Below are positions 49,613-61,395 of a stretch of 64,000 bases of DNA, in pieces. The stretch is from positions 744,001 through 808,000 of the forward strand of contig CP099424.1 of assembly GCA_024114885.1 (NCBI GenBank). Direction: 5' to 3'. The notes beneath the pieces were generated by a model. It made no database searches and was not told where the DNA came from. It worked only from the letters and a program-made list of their open reading frames with translations. Positions within the stretch are counted from its first letter, which is position 1; each line of letters starts with the position of its first letter. This stretch comes from Septoria linicola (lineage: Eukaryota; Ascomycota; Dothideomycetes; Mycosphaerellales; Mycosphaerellaceae). A program made the position numbers and the translations under genes.

Positions 49613-50501
49613 GAATGACTTGGCAGGCACTTAGTAGCGTTTGAGCGAGTTCTGTATTCTGGAAAGAGACGTTTTTGAACTGGCTCTGCTTCACATATCC
49701 TGAACAATCGGATAGCTTTTTAAAGCGAGTCAAAGACAGGTTCCGCATTGGTGTCGAATCTCTGCACAGTCTACAGACGAGACGCAATAAGGCGGGAACA
49801 GAGAGCTGAGCCAGCTCGACAGGAAGATACATTAGCAGTCCTGCGCGAAGACACGTCCCTGCGGTCTCTGGACACAATGCAGATGTGCTCAAATGTTGAT
49901 ACTTGTTGACTGACCTGGTCTAGGACAATCAGGACATATCCAGCGGAGTCTCGCAGAGTTTTCCTCACAAAGACATCGAAAACCCCGGACCCTAATCTAG
50001 TCTGGTACCTACCCACAAGCAAAATCAGTGGTAAAATGAGTTTTGGTCTACTGAGTGTCTGAACCAGTCGACATCGAAGTGGCGACTGGCTGGAGGAACA
50101 CCTCGCGGCACTGTGATCAGACCATTGGATGGCTGGATCATCAGCTGTCTCGATTCGGAAAGAGAGCATCTTCGTTGTATTGAACACATCTAGCATAATC
50201 CGCCGTTTATTGATCCGATCGGACATCATAGCAGAACACCAGAATGACGAGCATCCCGATGATTTTCGGTATATGAACGCAAAGAGTCTTCGCGCGGTGA
50301 GTCGCACATCATTGGCGAACTGTCGAGTCACTCGTGATACCAGATCCACTGTTGGGACCTTGCCCTTTCCCCTCAATGCCAGGCTAACAATCATGCAGGG
50401 TCGAGATCTTGCCTTTGTCATCAATTTCAGGTAAGGAATCATTCTCGTCATAACACCTGGCAGCAGCTCGCAGTCTGCGGGAGAATAGTGCTCTATCGGC
50501 T
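49613..50501. other. 0.9-kb region with an unassigned 226-codon antisense frame
   Basis: A minus frame from an ATG at 50451 to 49771 stays open for 226 codons, but I recognise no motif, it lacks coding-type composition, and a shorter plus frame overlaps it. It may be chance or part of the decayed region next to it. No RNA gene seen. Confidence 0.35.
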
Positions 50502-51907
50502 TCACTCATCCTCATCGTCACTAAAAGAAGAAGTATCCTCCAGTGCCTCCCGTGCTCTCCTTGATAGCTGTGCTGCAACACTTGCCTGGTACGGAGTTTC
50601 TGCTGCCCGCATCATCTGGAGCAGCTCTGCCGCGGCGTAGCCTACCAAGACATTGTACAGATTGTCTCCAGCTCCAATCGTGGTTGTCGTTCCATCCGAC
50701 CACTTCACAGTACCCACAGATGTGGCCGCATCCCACTGCACGACTTTTGGCATCGTCCCACATCATCCTCCATGGCTCTTGAACACTACATCGCTTCCAT
50801 ACGATCAATTTCTCCCTTCCGTACTCGTACACGGCCACAAGCGTGTCGCTGACATACCACTTATCTCGCTTGTCACGCCATACGACCACTCAACACAGAT
50901 GGCTCTCTGAAGAAGTCTGGCATGCTCAACATGTAAAGCTCTGCTCGATCGACGAGGCCATCTGAGGATCTGTCATCCACGAAATTGGTGCTCTCCAACA
51001 GTATCGAGTAGTCTTCATCTTCGCCAGGGGCGATACTCTGGACTTTGTAGTCTTCCGAAAGCAAGTACTGCTTCACCGCCATCTTGGGTCCGCAACTCGC
51101 TTGCCGCTGCTAGTAGAGAGCTCTTGCCAGTTTCTTCGCTCTCACAGAGGAGCAGAGCATCCTGATGATCTTTGGGAAGCTTGTACGTGGCAATGAACTT
51201 GATTATCAAGTCAGAGACCCAGCTCCATCGAAGGCCATCCCCTCGGCTTCTCAGATTAAGTTCGTGCAAGACTTGGAGGAAACTGGACTTTTCCATGTCG
51301 CGCGTGGCTCTGCTTGGATCGTCGATTGTGTTTTCGTCCCAGCGGCTCATCATCTTCTACGTTTGTAACATCTCTTGAGCGAAGCTGTTATCGGCGGTCG
51401 CGTCTTCTCCAGAGACTGTGGGAGTCTTCTCCAGGGTCGTCAAAAAGGGGCAGGTCGAGCTCAGTTTGCTGAGTATCCTGTCTCAATTTCATGTACATCT
51501 CGACTCTAGCACTGCCAGAGCCCTCGAGGGAATGAAGACGTGCTGGAAAGGACTCGACTTGCGTGTAGTCTGCCCGTACTGCGGATTCGCTTGCTGTCTG
51601 CTGAGGCGTCTGGTCGCTGTGGACGAGTTGACGCACAATGTTACGGGCGAGATCCACGCCTCCATTACGGAGCTGTTCCATCTCGTTCTCCAGTCTTGCC
51701 ACCTTTCGGCGAGCGTAGCTCCGACTCTGCTTGATATCTTCAAGGACCTCTCTGCTCTCTTGCAAAAGATTTTTCCAGCTCTCCCACCTCTTTGTCTTTG
51801 GCCTCGACAGATTTGTGCAGCTCTCGCAGCTCCTTCCACGCTGCATCTCGCTGCGTCTTGAGGCTCCCTAGCTGTATATCCAGCTTCTCCTTCTCGGTTG
51901 CGTCCAT
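50502..51907 (-). pseudogene. Decayed coiled-coil protein gene with several frameshifts
   Basis: From the ATG at 51907 an obvious coiled coil starts (MDATEKEKLDIQLGSLKTQR), but the frame breaks near 51764-51774 and the heptads continue in another frame (LEDIKQSRSYARRKVARLEN). Further frame changes near 51411-51416, 51086-51088, 50888-50900 and 50744-50747, plus an in-frame TAG at 51359-51357, separate segments that all look coding (for example LIIKFIATYKLPKDHQDALL; KWYVSDTLVAVYEYGREKL; VGTVKWSDGTTTTIG) up to a DDEDE C-terminus at 50502. Each shift is explained by one extra base, several in short homopolymers. No GT-AG introns fix them. I do not recognise the family. It is either a pseudogene or a stretch of base-call errors. 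Confidence 0.62.
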
Positions 51908-52437
51908 CTCGACCAAATGTTGTGCTAAGAGGTATTGGTCAAAGTGGATGTAGAAGGTTTAAATCGAGAAAGTGTTTGTTGTTGGTACGAATTTCAATCG
52001 TGTGAGGAGCTTCTGAGTCAGAGTGATTTAGACTTTGTGGCGCGCATGCAAGTGAAGTGAAGCTCTGTGAGTACTAACGCGCAGCTCGAGTGAGGATCTG
52101 GTGAGGCAAGTGAAGCCATAAGCACACTCTCACCTTACTCAACATACCAACACCGTTTTGACAGAAAGGTCGACTGAAGAAAACAATCGCGCTTCTCTGC
52201 CCTGAATGTCTTCGCGTATCTACTGCTGCAGCAACCCATCAAAAACGCCGAATTGCCTTGCCTGACCTTGACCTGTCTCTATCAACGCGGATGCAGTAGT
52301 CAGTACCCACTTTGCACAGCACGTTCTCTCCCAAGGAAATGTTAACACAGGTGCTGCGTTATGTGCATAATATCGTCAGCTGCTTTCTGCTCTCTGCTGA
52401 CTCTGCTGCCTCTTTTGCACAATCTGACTCGTTCTCT
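51908..52437. other. Intergenic 0.5 kb
   Basis: It contains the promoter side of the decayed gene and the 3' end of the Rab gene, both minus. No frame or repeat worth noting. Confidence 0.35.
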
Positions 52438-53280
52438 CTAGCAGCAGTTCTTGCCCAGTCCACCTGCGGCACCTTGTTGACCGCCCACGCTGACGCCTTG
52501 CTGGCTGCCCTGTGCTGGTTGTTGGGTGTCTACGATGCGCTTCTTGATATCGCCAGCCAAGCTGTAGAAGGCCTTGTCGACGTTGATGTTGCTCTTTGCC
52601 GAGACCTCCATGAACGGTATGCCGAGTTCGTCTGCAAGTGCTTGACCTTGTTCAGTCGAAACGGCGCGCTTCTCTTCCCAATCGCACTTGTTGCCTATCA
52701 GGATCTTGTTGACACCTTCCGTTGCGTGCTGTTCGACGTTGGAGAACCAGGTTCGAATGTCTGGAGGAAGTGTTAGCTGGTCTGTCACTCCATCTGACAG
52801 CAGATAAGCACGCACTATTGAAACTCCTCTCATCCGTAACGTCATAAACCAGCAGGATTCCCATGGCGCCTCTGTAGTACGCAGTTGTAATTGTCCTGAA
52901 ACGTTCCTGTCCCGCAGTGTCCCATATCTGCAGCTTGACTCTCTTTCCATCCAGCTCGATGGTGCGAATCTTGAAGTCGATACCAATTGTGGTGATGAAG
53001 GAGGGGGTGAAGGAGTCCTCGGAGAATCGCAGTAGGCAGCAGGACTTGCCTACGCCCGAGTCGCCAATGAGCAGGAGTTTGATCTGTGGTAGGAGAAGTT
53101 AGTCGTGTATTCTTGCTGTCCTTCCCTTCCACACCGCTGCCTGCGCATTCGACCCCTTGCGGCGGTGAACCGTCTACAGTCTCCTCCTGCCCGATCTCTG
53201 CCCGCCAAACACACAACATATCCTCCAAACAGGCCGTCGACTCAACGTACAAGAAAGTCATAATTCCTAGTGCCGGCCAT
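52438..53280 (-). CDS. SEC4: Rab GTPase of the Sec4/Rab8 type
   Basis: Exons 53280-53251 (MAGTRNYDFL only), 53083-52816 and 52760-52438 give 206 aa. Introns are 167 and 55 nt, GT-AG. All GTPase motifs are present: P-loop GDSGVGKS at 17-24, switch I TTIGIDFKIRT, WDTAGQE, GNKCD and the SAK loop; the protein ends in KNCC for double geranylgeranylation. The switch regions (TTIGIDFKIRTIELDGKRVK and YRGAMGILLVYDVTDERSF) are those of Sec4/Rab8 rather than Ypt1. Sec4 directs post-Golgi secretory vesicles to the exocyst at the growing hyphal tip. The 10-codon first exon is conserved among fungal Rab genes. Confidence 0.92.
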
Positions 53281-54175
53281 GGTTCCCACAATAACAGCTG
53301 CCTGCTGTTCTCAAACGTCGCGCTTGTTCGGTTGTCGTCCTTGATGCGTCCCGGTGACCAGGTTTCCTCTCTCGCGTAGCTCTCCGTCTCTGCTTTGTGC
53401 GAACCCTGCGGTGCTTCTCTGCGACAAGAAGGTGAAGTCGGAGGGGTGCCGAGCCGCGGTACAAAGAAAGCAGCGCTTCCTCAACAATCAGCCAGCTGGG
53501 CTTTGGATGCTTGCGCTCGTCGTGATTTGCAAAGGGCAGTCGCTGTGTCGTATGTGGCGGTATGGGAACGGTCGACGGGCGAATTGTTGGCAGGAGAGGA
53601 GCGCAGGTCGTCTTTCCGGCAGGCGAATGTGAGGCGCAACTCTCGCTTTCGTTCCTTCGTCCGCCGTCTTTCAGGGTACGAGCCACGGGGTTATGATGTC
53701 GCCTGATCCTGGTCGAGCGCCAAGTGTGGGACGCGCACGTGCAAACTACAAACTACAGTATCGCCGAGAATAATGAGATGGCTTAATACTCACATGCGAC
53801 CACGACATGATTACGATTACGATGAGAACAACTAGATTGACAAGTCGAAGGGGCAGAGATCGACTGCGTTCATTCATATCACTAGCACGGCTGCCTTGCT
53901 GTACTGTAATTCCACGTTGGGCATTCTGTTGCCTGTCCATCGAACCATGCTCACCACTACCGGCAAGGCCGCGACACAGCCATAATGCGCTCATCGGGAA
54001 TGCTTGTGCTAAGCAGCTCGGATCGTCGAGACAAAGAGTCACTTTGGATGACGTCTGGTGGTTGTATAGCAATTCGGCGCCGTGGTTGTTTGTCAGGCCT
54101 CGAATTCACGCAAGCGAGTACTTGGCGAAGGCAATGGCTGATGAGGTGTCACGGCAAAGGGACAACACGATCATC
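53281..54175. other. 0.9-kb spacer between Rab promoter and Nca2 3' end
   Basis: Both flanking genes are on the minus strand. Overlapping frames of about 90-170 codons in all directions show no domain; the one at 53807-54328 overlaps the end of Nca2. No RNA gene or repeat identified. Confidence 0.35.
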
Positions 54176-56254
54176 TCAGCTCAACCACCTCCCGTAAGCC
54201 CACCTCACTCTTCCCAGCACAGCCTTCTGCCTCTGTACTCCCTTCCTCACATCACACAACTCATCCATCTCTTCTCCAAACTCCCTCCAAATCTGACTCG
54301 GCATAATCTTTACAGCTGCCTGTCTTAGAACATGCACTTCGCAAAGCAGTAGTCCTTGATCTTTGTACTGCAGCTCGCCATAATCAGTCGCGTTCGCGCT
54401 TGTCAGGATGCGATCAATATTCCTCAGCTGTCTCAACATGACACCATGTTTCCTCTGCGCTTTCGTGCCGCGTTTCTGTGTCAAGCTCGTCCTGATCCAG
54501 CGTGAAAAGCCGTACGCGACAAGTAGACCAGGAGTCAGCGAGATGAATCCAATGAGGAGCTCTTGCGATTTGAGGAGAGAGTCGATTCCTCCCATGGCAA
54601 TCTCGACATCCACTTTCGTCTTCTGGACCTGAATGAGTAGTGCTCTGATCAAGTTCCCTCGCACAGCTCCCTTGAGTGGGCTCGATAGATCCTTTTCGTA
54701 TGCTTTGAGTACTGGCGTCAAGTCCCCTTCTCGCACTTTGGCTCGAATGTCTGCGATTTCAGTCTCGGTCAAGGGATTCCCAGTCTCGGTAGCAGATGCC
54801 GGTACATCGACAGCAAAGTCGACCACCATACGCTCTAGACTTTCACGGTCGCCCTCGAGAGAGCGCTTGGACATGATGCTGATTTCGCTGCCTTCATCGT
54901 GTCGAATCGTCCTGATCACATTTCGGGTAGGTTCCACGACCCAATTCTGCCAAAAGTCGACCACTGTAGCTCCGAGATCTTGCACCCACTGGAGGATCTC
55001 CGCCTGTCGATTGACAAGGACGCGAAGGAGGGTGCTAGAGGAGACGACTCCAACAGTGATAGGTAACCAGTATCTGACCAGACGCGACGGCCTGCCGTGC
55101 TTTTGCTTCAGGGAGTTGGCGGATGTCCAGTATTGTCCTAGGCCTAGAGTTAAGACTCTCGACAGCCTTTCTGCAACAGCTTGAGGCGCGATCCCGACAT
55201 CGTTCGAGTCGACTGTGTATAGAGGGTCCTCGTCTGTAAGCGCAGCGATAGCAGAATCGAAGTTATCAATCGGCGTCTCCAGATCGTTAATCTTCGCCAG
55301 CACCGCCTCCATCAGGGCAACATTCCTCGACACGGACGCTCTCCACTTATGCTGGACGTCCTGAGTGACAGGACTTGTGACCCCATCCGAGTGACCACTC
55401 TCATTCGCCAGTCCTTCTCCTAGCAGCACTCCCAGTGCATTCGCGTTTCGTACCCTCACTTTCTTCAACGCACTCTGCTTCGCCCTCAACTCCGACCTGA
55501 TCATCATGACAGGCGACAAGATCTGCTTGTTTACCTCCTTCACACTCTTCTCCTTCACCACTTGTCTCACCAGTCCATAGAACTGCTTCCACTGCTCCGT
55601 GACGGTGTTCCTCGCATCTTGACCTGCACCCGCGATTCCAAACCCTTTCTGCTCTGCTCGCTCTTTCGCATCAGCCCATACAGCGCTTCCAAAAGCCCAC
55701 AGCCTCAGTGGAGAGACTTGTATGCTGTAGAGAGCAGTGTATCGTTGACTGCCCAGCACCTCATCCCAATACCATATATCATCGCTCAGTCGGACAGCTT
55801 CATCCAATATAGAGCCCAAGACATGTCCGTAGACCTGTGTCGTAGCCTTAGAAACAAGCAGCCATTCAAGCTCATGCTCTAGATGATCCTTCTCTTGTCC
55901 TCCAGGAGCTGTACCCGCATCGCCCAGCGATATCGCCGCTTGAGCTTCTGGCTGCGAGCTCAAAGCAGACAGTAACGACTGGATCTGATATGGTCTGAGC
56001 AGAGCACGATGGGTACTGTCTGCATTTCCGGGCGAGAGACCTCGAATAGCTGTTTGGAGTGCTACAACCCGTTTGCTAGGAAGACTAGCTGGGACATCTT
56101 GCGTTTTCTGCGCTGGAAAGTCTTGGCCATTCTTGCTCTCTGCCGCTATTGTCGGTGAGCCAATGCTGGCAGAAGTCGCTGTGTTGAGATTCGCGAGCTG
56201 TAATCGATCGAGTTGCGCGTCGATGCGGCGGACCTGGTCCAGCACGAACGACAT
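54176..56254 (-). CDS. NCA2: Nca2, nuclear control of ATPase protein 2
   Basis: Single exon, 692 aa, near the family size. Features are an N-terminal coiled segment (MSFVLDQVRRIDAQLDRLQL), the conserved region HELEWLLVSKATTQVYG, then YWDEVLGSQRYTALYSIQ, and two membrane helices: about residues 390-410 (YWLPITVGVVSSSTLLRVLV) and about 575-595 (LIGFISLTPGLLVAYGFSRW). In yeast, Nca2 with Nca3 affects expression of mitochondrially encoded ATP synthase subunits 6 and 8; the protein is in the mitochondrial outer or inner membrane. The assignment rests on the NCA2-domain segments; the molecular activity is not known. Confidence 0.9.
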   Translation of the reverse strand: MSFVLDQVRRIDAQLDRLQLANLNTATSASIGSPTIAAESKNGQDFPAQKTQDVPASLPSKRVVALQTAIRGLSPGNADSTHRALLRPYQIQSLLSALSSQPEAQAAISLGDAGTAPGGQEKDHLEHELEWLLVSKATTQVYGHVLGSILDEAVRLSDDIWYWDEVLGSQRYTALYSIQVSPLRLWAFGSAVWADAKERAEQKGFGIAGAGQDARNTVTEQWKQFYGLVRQVVKEKSVKEVNKQILSPVMMIRSELRAKQSALKKVRVRNANALGVLLGEGLANESGHSDGVTSPVTQDVQHKWRASVSRNVALMEAVLAKINDLETPIDNFDSAIAALTDEDPLYTVDSNDVGIAPQAVAERLSRVLTLGLGQYWTSANSLKQKHGRPSRLVRYWLPITVGVVSSSTLLRVLVNRQAEILQWVQDLGATVVDFWQNWVVEPTRNVIRTIRHDEGSEISIMSKRSLEGDRESLERMVVDFAVDVPASATETGNPLTETEIADIRAKVREGDLTPVLKAYEKDLSSPLKGAVRGNLIRALLIQVQKTKVDVEIAMGGIDSLLKSQELLIGFISLTPGLLVAYGFSRWIRTSLTQKRGTKAQRKHGVMLRQLRNIDRILTSANATDYGELQYKDQGLLLCEVHVLRQAAVKIMPSQIWREFGEEMDELCDVRKGVQRQKAVLGRVRWAYGRWLS

Positions 56255-56681
56255 GTCGATCTATTGGTGCCTGTCAAATTTCATAGCCTGCTCTGTACTA
56301 CCATAGTATTGAAAAAGTCAAGGTTGCTAATCATTGTCAGAACGACGCGTCGATGTTGGACGGAAGGAGTGACGTAGAATTGGAGCTGGGGTGAAGCTTC
56401 CAAGAGATCGGATCTTGGTTGATGACACGAGAGAGGATAAGCGTGTTGACACGCCTGAGACAACCATTTCCTGTCGAGTTTCGCATTCATGCTTCTTCGT
56501 ATTACAGGTCTGCCCTGACTGTGCTATGCTTCACCGAGCATGCTGTGCTCGGGAATAAATATATGTACAAAACAGCGTTCTCCAGCCTCATAGCTGGTCT
56601 ATCATGGAAAACGCCCGCTGAAGTGCATTACCCAAAACTGTCTCCATCAAGCATGCACGCACTCATTTCTGGTCGTGGTAT
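56255..56681. other. Spacer between Nca2 promoter and Erg25 3' end
   Basis: 427 bp, both flanking genes minus. No recognisable element apart from the expected promoter and terminator. Confidence 0.35.
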
Positions 56682-57838
56682 CTACTGCGCCTTCTGCGAC
56701 TTCATCTTAGCCATGCGCGCCTCTCTCCGCCGCTTTGCAGCCTCTGGACCACTCTCGGTGTCGAGCACATAGTCCCACCATCGGAAAGAGCTCGAGTAGT
56801 TGCCAATGAACTTCTCGTGATGCGTATCGTGGTGGTCGGCTCCAGCCCAGAAGGGCAAGAAGTGGTGCAAGCTCCATGGAAACTCGTATCCAGAGTGAGC
56901 GTCAATGGCTTGGAACAGACGGAGCACAATCCAGATGTACATGGTCAGGATGTGCAAGTCCTTGGTGATTGCGCACCACAAGATTGGCGAGCTGACGGTC
57001 CCCAGTCCGAGCACCATGACTTCGATCGGTGAGGCGTATTCTGCTGCAAGACCGAATGGAGCCGAGTATTGGTGGTGAATCTTGTGGATGTTCTTGTACA
57101 GAGGTCCCCAATGCATTGCACGATGCATCCAGTAATGCCATGTATCTTCAAGCACGAAGAAGATCGCGATTTGGTATGCCATCTTCCAGATCGGGGGAAA
57201 TGGAACAGATGTCGAAAGTCCGAAGTATTGTGCCATTGGGTGGAAGAGCCAGATTTGAGGAAGTTCGACTGTGAAGTGGCTCAGCAGGACAAGCATTGCG
57301 CAGTCCCACTGCTCTCGCGCTGATGGGATCTTGTTCTGTGTGCATTGTCAGTCTCTTGTCCAGCGTGCCAATCTACCCTATTCCAACTTACGTGCTGAAT
57401 CTTGTACTGGTTGAAGTACGGTATCTGATCGACGATGATCCATGGCAAACTCCTCCCAAAGTATACCGTCTCGTGCATGACGAAGCTCATGATGCCAGTC
57501 GCCAGTGCATCATTGCCCATATATGCGTACCACGCCGCCCATAGCTTCTCGAAGTAGTTCAAGCTGACATTGTATTTCGCGATCTCGCCGAATTCGTGCC
57601 AGTATGTGTTCGTCGTGTGCGGCAGCATCGCATCTGCGATCGACTGTGTCGTGACATTGCTGCTGTATGTCAGTACAATGATCGCAGATCTTGTGTTGTG
57701 TCCTCGCCCTCCCACAGCAGAGGCGAATCCTTGATGCAGTAACGAAATGCATCTCTCCAGGATCGCCAGGGCCAACAACAAAGCGAATGGTGACACTCAC
57801 AAACTCGAAAAGTAATCCATCCCGAACGTCGACGCCAT
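56682..57838 (-). CDS. ERG25: C-4 methylsterol oxidase
   Basis: Exons 57838-57801, 57662-57392 and 57335-56682 give 320 aa. Introns are 138 and 56 nt and the phases close. The three histidine boxes of the fatty-acid-hydroxylase/sterol-desaturase superfamily that bind two irons are present: HRAMH, HKIHH and HHDTHH. Four or more membrane helices flank them. N-terminal segments such as EKLWAAWYAYMGND, then FVMHETVYFGRSLPW, are typical of Erg25. The enzyme sits in the ER and oxidises the 4-alpha-methyl groups of 4,4-dimethylzymosterol in ergosterol synthesis. A basic C-terminus (KMKSQKAQ) may serve as an ER retrieval signal; this is inferred. Confidence 0.94.
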
Positions 57839-58929
57839 CTTGCCTCCGTGCCAACTGCGTGTGTCGTAGGTGAGGTTGTGTCAGTGAAGAAAGAAATCAC
57901 AGCCAAAGGAGGCGCAAACAACTTTATTCGGGGAGCTTCGCAAAGGCAAATGAGCATCTTACGATTTTCTGGGCCATTGCCTCTAAGTCTCCAGGGTCAG
58001 ATCGAGGGATTTGACGCGCTAGTGGCGTTCGGCTCTACCCACTTCGCTCCTCTCAACACGATTGTAGATGTCAAATCGCGAGCCCTTGCCTAACGCAGCC
58101 TATCAATCGGTATGCATTTGTCTAGTCTATATGCCCTGGACAGAATGTCGCCTTGCCCTACAATTTGCGCTGTCCACATCCCATGCACAAGCGTGAGCAA
58201 AGCCTTTCGATCGCCTGGCAGGAAAAGATTCCCGACCGCTGATCTCAGAGAGATCCCAGATCATCTTCAATATCACGTGCTGGCAATTCACGTCTCGTAC
58301 GACAAGTAAATATGATGCTTACTATCATACCACATCTCACATGACCACAGCAGAGGAAATCAGAAAGGGACCATACTGATCAGACACGGCCAGACATCAT
58401 ATTCGTCATGTATAACATCTTCATCTTCTTCGTGTAGGAGTGACGCCTGCTGAGTCCAAGTCCACAAAGCGCAAGCTAACCACACCAAATTGTTCCCACG
58501 AATGAATGCCGCAATGCAGATATGACAAGACAGGGCATACGTACAATACGTACAGCCACACCGAATAGTTGCGTCACGCAGTCCGAACCCTGTGCAGGCT
58601 CTGGCTCGCACGCCTCCAAGATGAACTGTGGAACATGTCGCGACCTCGCGGCGATGGCGGGAGTAGAGGCATATCTTCCTCCGCTGAATGAATGACTGTG
58701 TTGAGTGATTGTGCGCGAGGTTGCTGCTGGTATAGACACTTTTGGCAGTTCTCGAGTGGTCCACATCGGCAAGCTGTGGAAAATCGTCGACGCTGGGAGT
58801 GTCTGCGCCGTCGCAACGCCAGATAACCCTGGAGTGTGCCGTCTTGAGGCGGGCAAAGAGGTCATCACCTTGCCCGCTCTTCTAGTTTCGAGCATTTGGT
58901 CCCGGGTCAGGATCGATCCAACGCGACTG
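57839..58929. other. 1.1-kb spacer between Erg25 promoter and SRPK 3' end
   Basis: A minus frame of 170 codons (58476-58988) overlaps the kinase end in another frame and has no recognisable motif, so I do not call it. Nothing else seen. Confidence 0.35.
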
Positions 58930-61395
58930 CTACCTCGCCTTCTTAATTTCTGAAGCCCAGCCTTCGATGCCGTCGCCCTTGCTGCCAACCTGTATATCCG
59001 TCTTGACGCGATCCATGCCTTTTGTCTCGTCTAAGAAGGGGTGATTTGCCATTCCACCAGCATTGGCTCGATCTGCTGGTTGCAACTCGAGCATGGGTAG
59101 CAAAAAGTCGCCTATCCTCTTTGCCTCTTCGACAGAGAAATGGTACTTTTCTCGCAAGACGTCCGGAAGTGCCCAGTGTCGTAACCGATGAATGTTCCGC
59201 AGCTCTCCTTTGCGGTTGAAGATCTCCTGTGACCATTTACCACTGATGCAGAGACTCTTGGGGAAGGTGCCGAGCAACTCGATTATCTGTGCAATGTGGT
59301 CGTCGTCTTTGCCGTATTTCGTGCCCGATTGAGGATCGAACAAGTAGTCGCCTGTGATTAATTCAAACACCTTGGCTGGGTTAGCATCAATCATGTCGCA
59401 AGGATTGGGGAATTGTCTTACCATGGCAGCCATACTCCACACATCTGTGCTGGCTCCCCATTTGGCGCCGAGTATGACTTCCGGCGAGCGATACTGCCGA
59501 GTTTGAATGTCATTGGTGAAATGGTGTCCGACCCAGCACGCATTACCCAAGTCTGCAATCTTGACCGAGATGATCTCGATGCCATCATCGGGCTTCTCCA
59601 GCGCTTTCGGCTTCACGGCATGGGAGCCGCCAAGGTCCATGTCTGACACGTTGTTGGCGAGGATTTCGCTGCGTCTGTGGTCAGTCTCAAGCTCAGCAAA
59701 GCCACGGCTAGTTGTATGTAAAGCACTTACGCGGTCTTTTCGCGCTCCTTCTGTGTGCCTCCCTCTTTCGCGGCGTCACTGCCATCGCCTTTGATACCGA
59801 GGCTTTCGAGCATGGACTTCGATTGCGATCCTATAGCGCCACTCATCTCAGCACCGTCCTGTCCTGTAGGTGATGCACCTGTGATGGGCGAATTACCTTT
59901 GCTTTCGTTCACAATCTTGTTGAGGCTCGCGGTGCTTCCAGGAAAGTTGTTCAAGTCGTGTTGAGAAAAGCTGGTGTTGAGTGGACTAGGAAGTGGTTGA
60001 GAGCCAGTGATGAGAGTCCGCCTCCTACGGCGACCATTGCGGTGATCATCCTTGTCTTTGGTGGGATCTTCCTTCACGTACGTCTTAACGATTTGCTCAA
60101 CATCTCCAATCTCGATGAGCACATTCTCCGGCTTCAGATCCGTATGAATGATGCCACATTCGCGGTGCAAATAGTCGAGACCGAGCAGAACTTGCTTCGT
60201 AATCTGCTTCACAAGTGGCATGGGAATGCCTCGATGGTTCCATCTCTTGATCAGGCCCAGCAAGTTCTCACCCAGCACTTCAAAGACCATGCACACATGC
60301 ATTCCATGTGGTCCTTTGTGGTTGAAAGAGTCCAGCAGGCTGACAACATGTTGCCTCCCTGGATGGTCCTTATTGGCTTCCACGACTTTGTTGAGCAGCT
60401 TGATCTCGTCGAGGGCGGTCTCTGTGTAGTGGGCGGCAGAACGCACGACTTTGAGCGCAACGTGCTTGCCCGTGGTATTGTCCTTGGACAGCCATACTGT
60501 GCTGAAATGCCCCCAGCCGAGCTTCCTCACTATCGTGTATTTGCCATCTTTGTACTGCTCGCCTACTTGCACAGGGTGATAACCACCCTTGCAGTAGTCC
60601 TCGGAGTCCTCTTCGTCCGCCGTGTTTTCGGTGCCCTCGTCGCCGGAGGACTCTGACTCGCTGGGTGATTCGTGTATGTCCTTGCCGTACTGGCCTTTGT
60701 TGTGGTTGAGCGGCGATTGGTTGCTCTGGGCGCTGTTTGCGTTGGGTATCAGCATGGTCTGTGACTACTGTTGTTGTTGCGGTGCACGGAGCACGTTGGC
60801 GGGTGTGTGCATTGCGGAGGGGAAAGTCAAGCTGTGTGGAGTAATTGATCAATGCAGACAGCAGCGATGAAGGTGGATGCGCGCGCGGAAGAGTGCGTTG
60901 CCGGCGAGAACGAGGTTGGTGAATAGTCGGTGGCGGTGGGAAAGTCTCGGAGGCGCGAGTCAAATAGTTTCGGCGGGGTGAGCGCGGTGCAAAGCGATGA
61001 GGTGAGATGCAACAAGCTGTGCTGTGCCATGTGTGAAGCAAGCAAGCAACCAAGCCGGCAACGACAACACTGCACAACTTCCTGTGAATGCTCTTGCAGT
61101 CCAACGTGTCGCAAAAGCGTCACAGCACAACAGAGCTCATCCCCGCGTGCTCGCCTTTCGTAGGTGGTAACAACAACAAAACAAAATCACTGCAAAAATC
61201 AACTCACCTGTTTGGATTCCCACCGGCGGCTTGCTGCTGTTCGGTCGTGATAATCGGCTTCAGGTCCTGCTTCCGCCGTTTCTGCCCGTTTTTGCTGGTG
61301 CTGGTGCTGCCGTTGCTGCTCGGGACGGCGCTGCTTGCGACTTGCTTCGCTTTGTTGATAGCGGCCTTTTTGAGACTCTCGCTGCCGTTGTTCAT
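58930..61395 (-). CDS. SR-protein kinase (SRPK; Sky1/Dsk1 family)
   Basis: Proposed exons 61395-61208, 60732-59731, 59668-59422 and 59370-58930 give 625 aa. The first intron would be 475 nt, unusually long here, but joins two tails in phase (NPN+S+AQSN). An alternative transcript could start at the ATG at 60755 (MLIPNANSAQSNQ). The kinase shows SEDYCKGGYHPV, then the Gly loop LGWGHFSTVW, VALKVV, the catalytic loop HTDLKPEN, and DLGNACW in place of DFG. Between the lobes lies the long spacer (about 180 residues) that defines SRPKs. Later motifs are TRQYRSPEVILG and FELITGDYLFDP. SRPKs phosphorylate Arg-Ser repeats in splicing and mRNA-export factors. Confidence 0.9.

Noticed and set aside
49771..50451. 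226-codon minus frame between Tof1 and the decayed gene
   Set aside because: No recognisable motif or coding-type composition; kept only as a note in the intergenic entry.
58476..58988. 170-codon minus frame downstream of the kinase
   Set aside because: Overlaps the kinase end in another frame; no domain.
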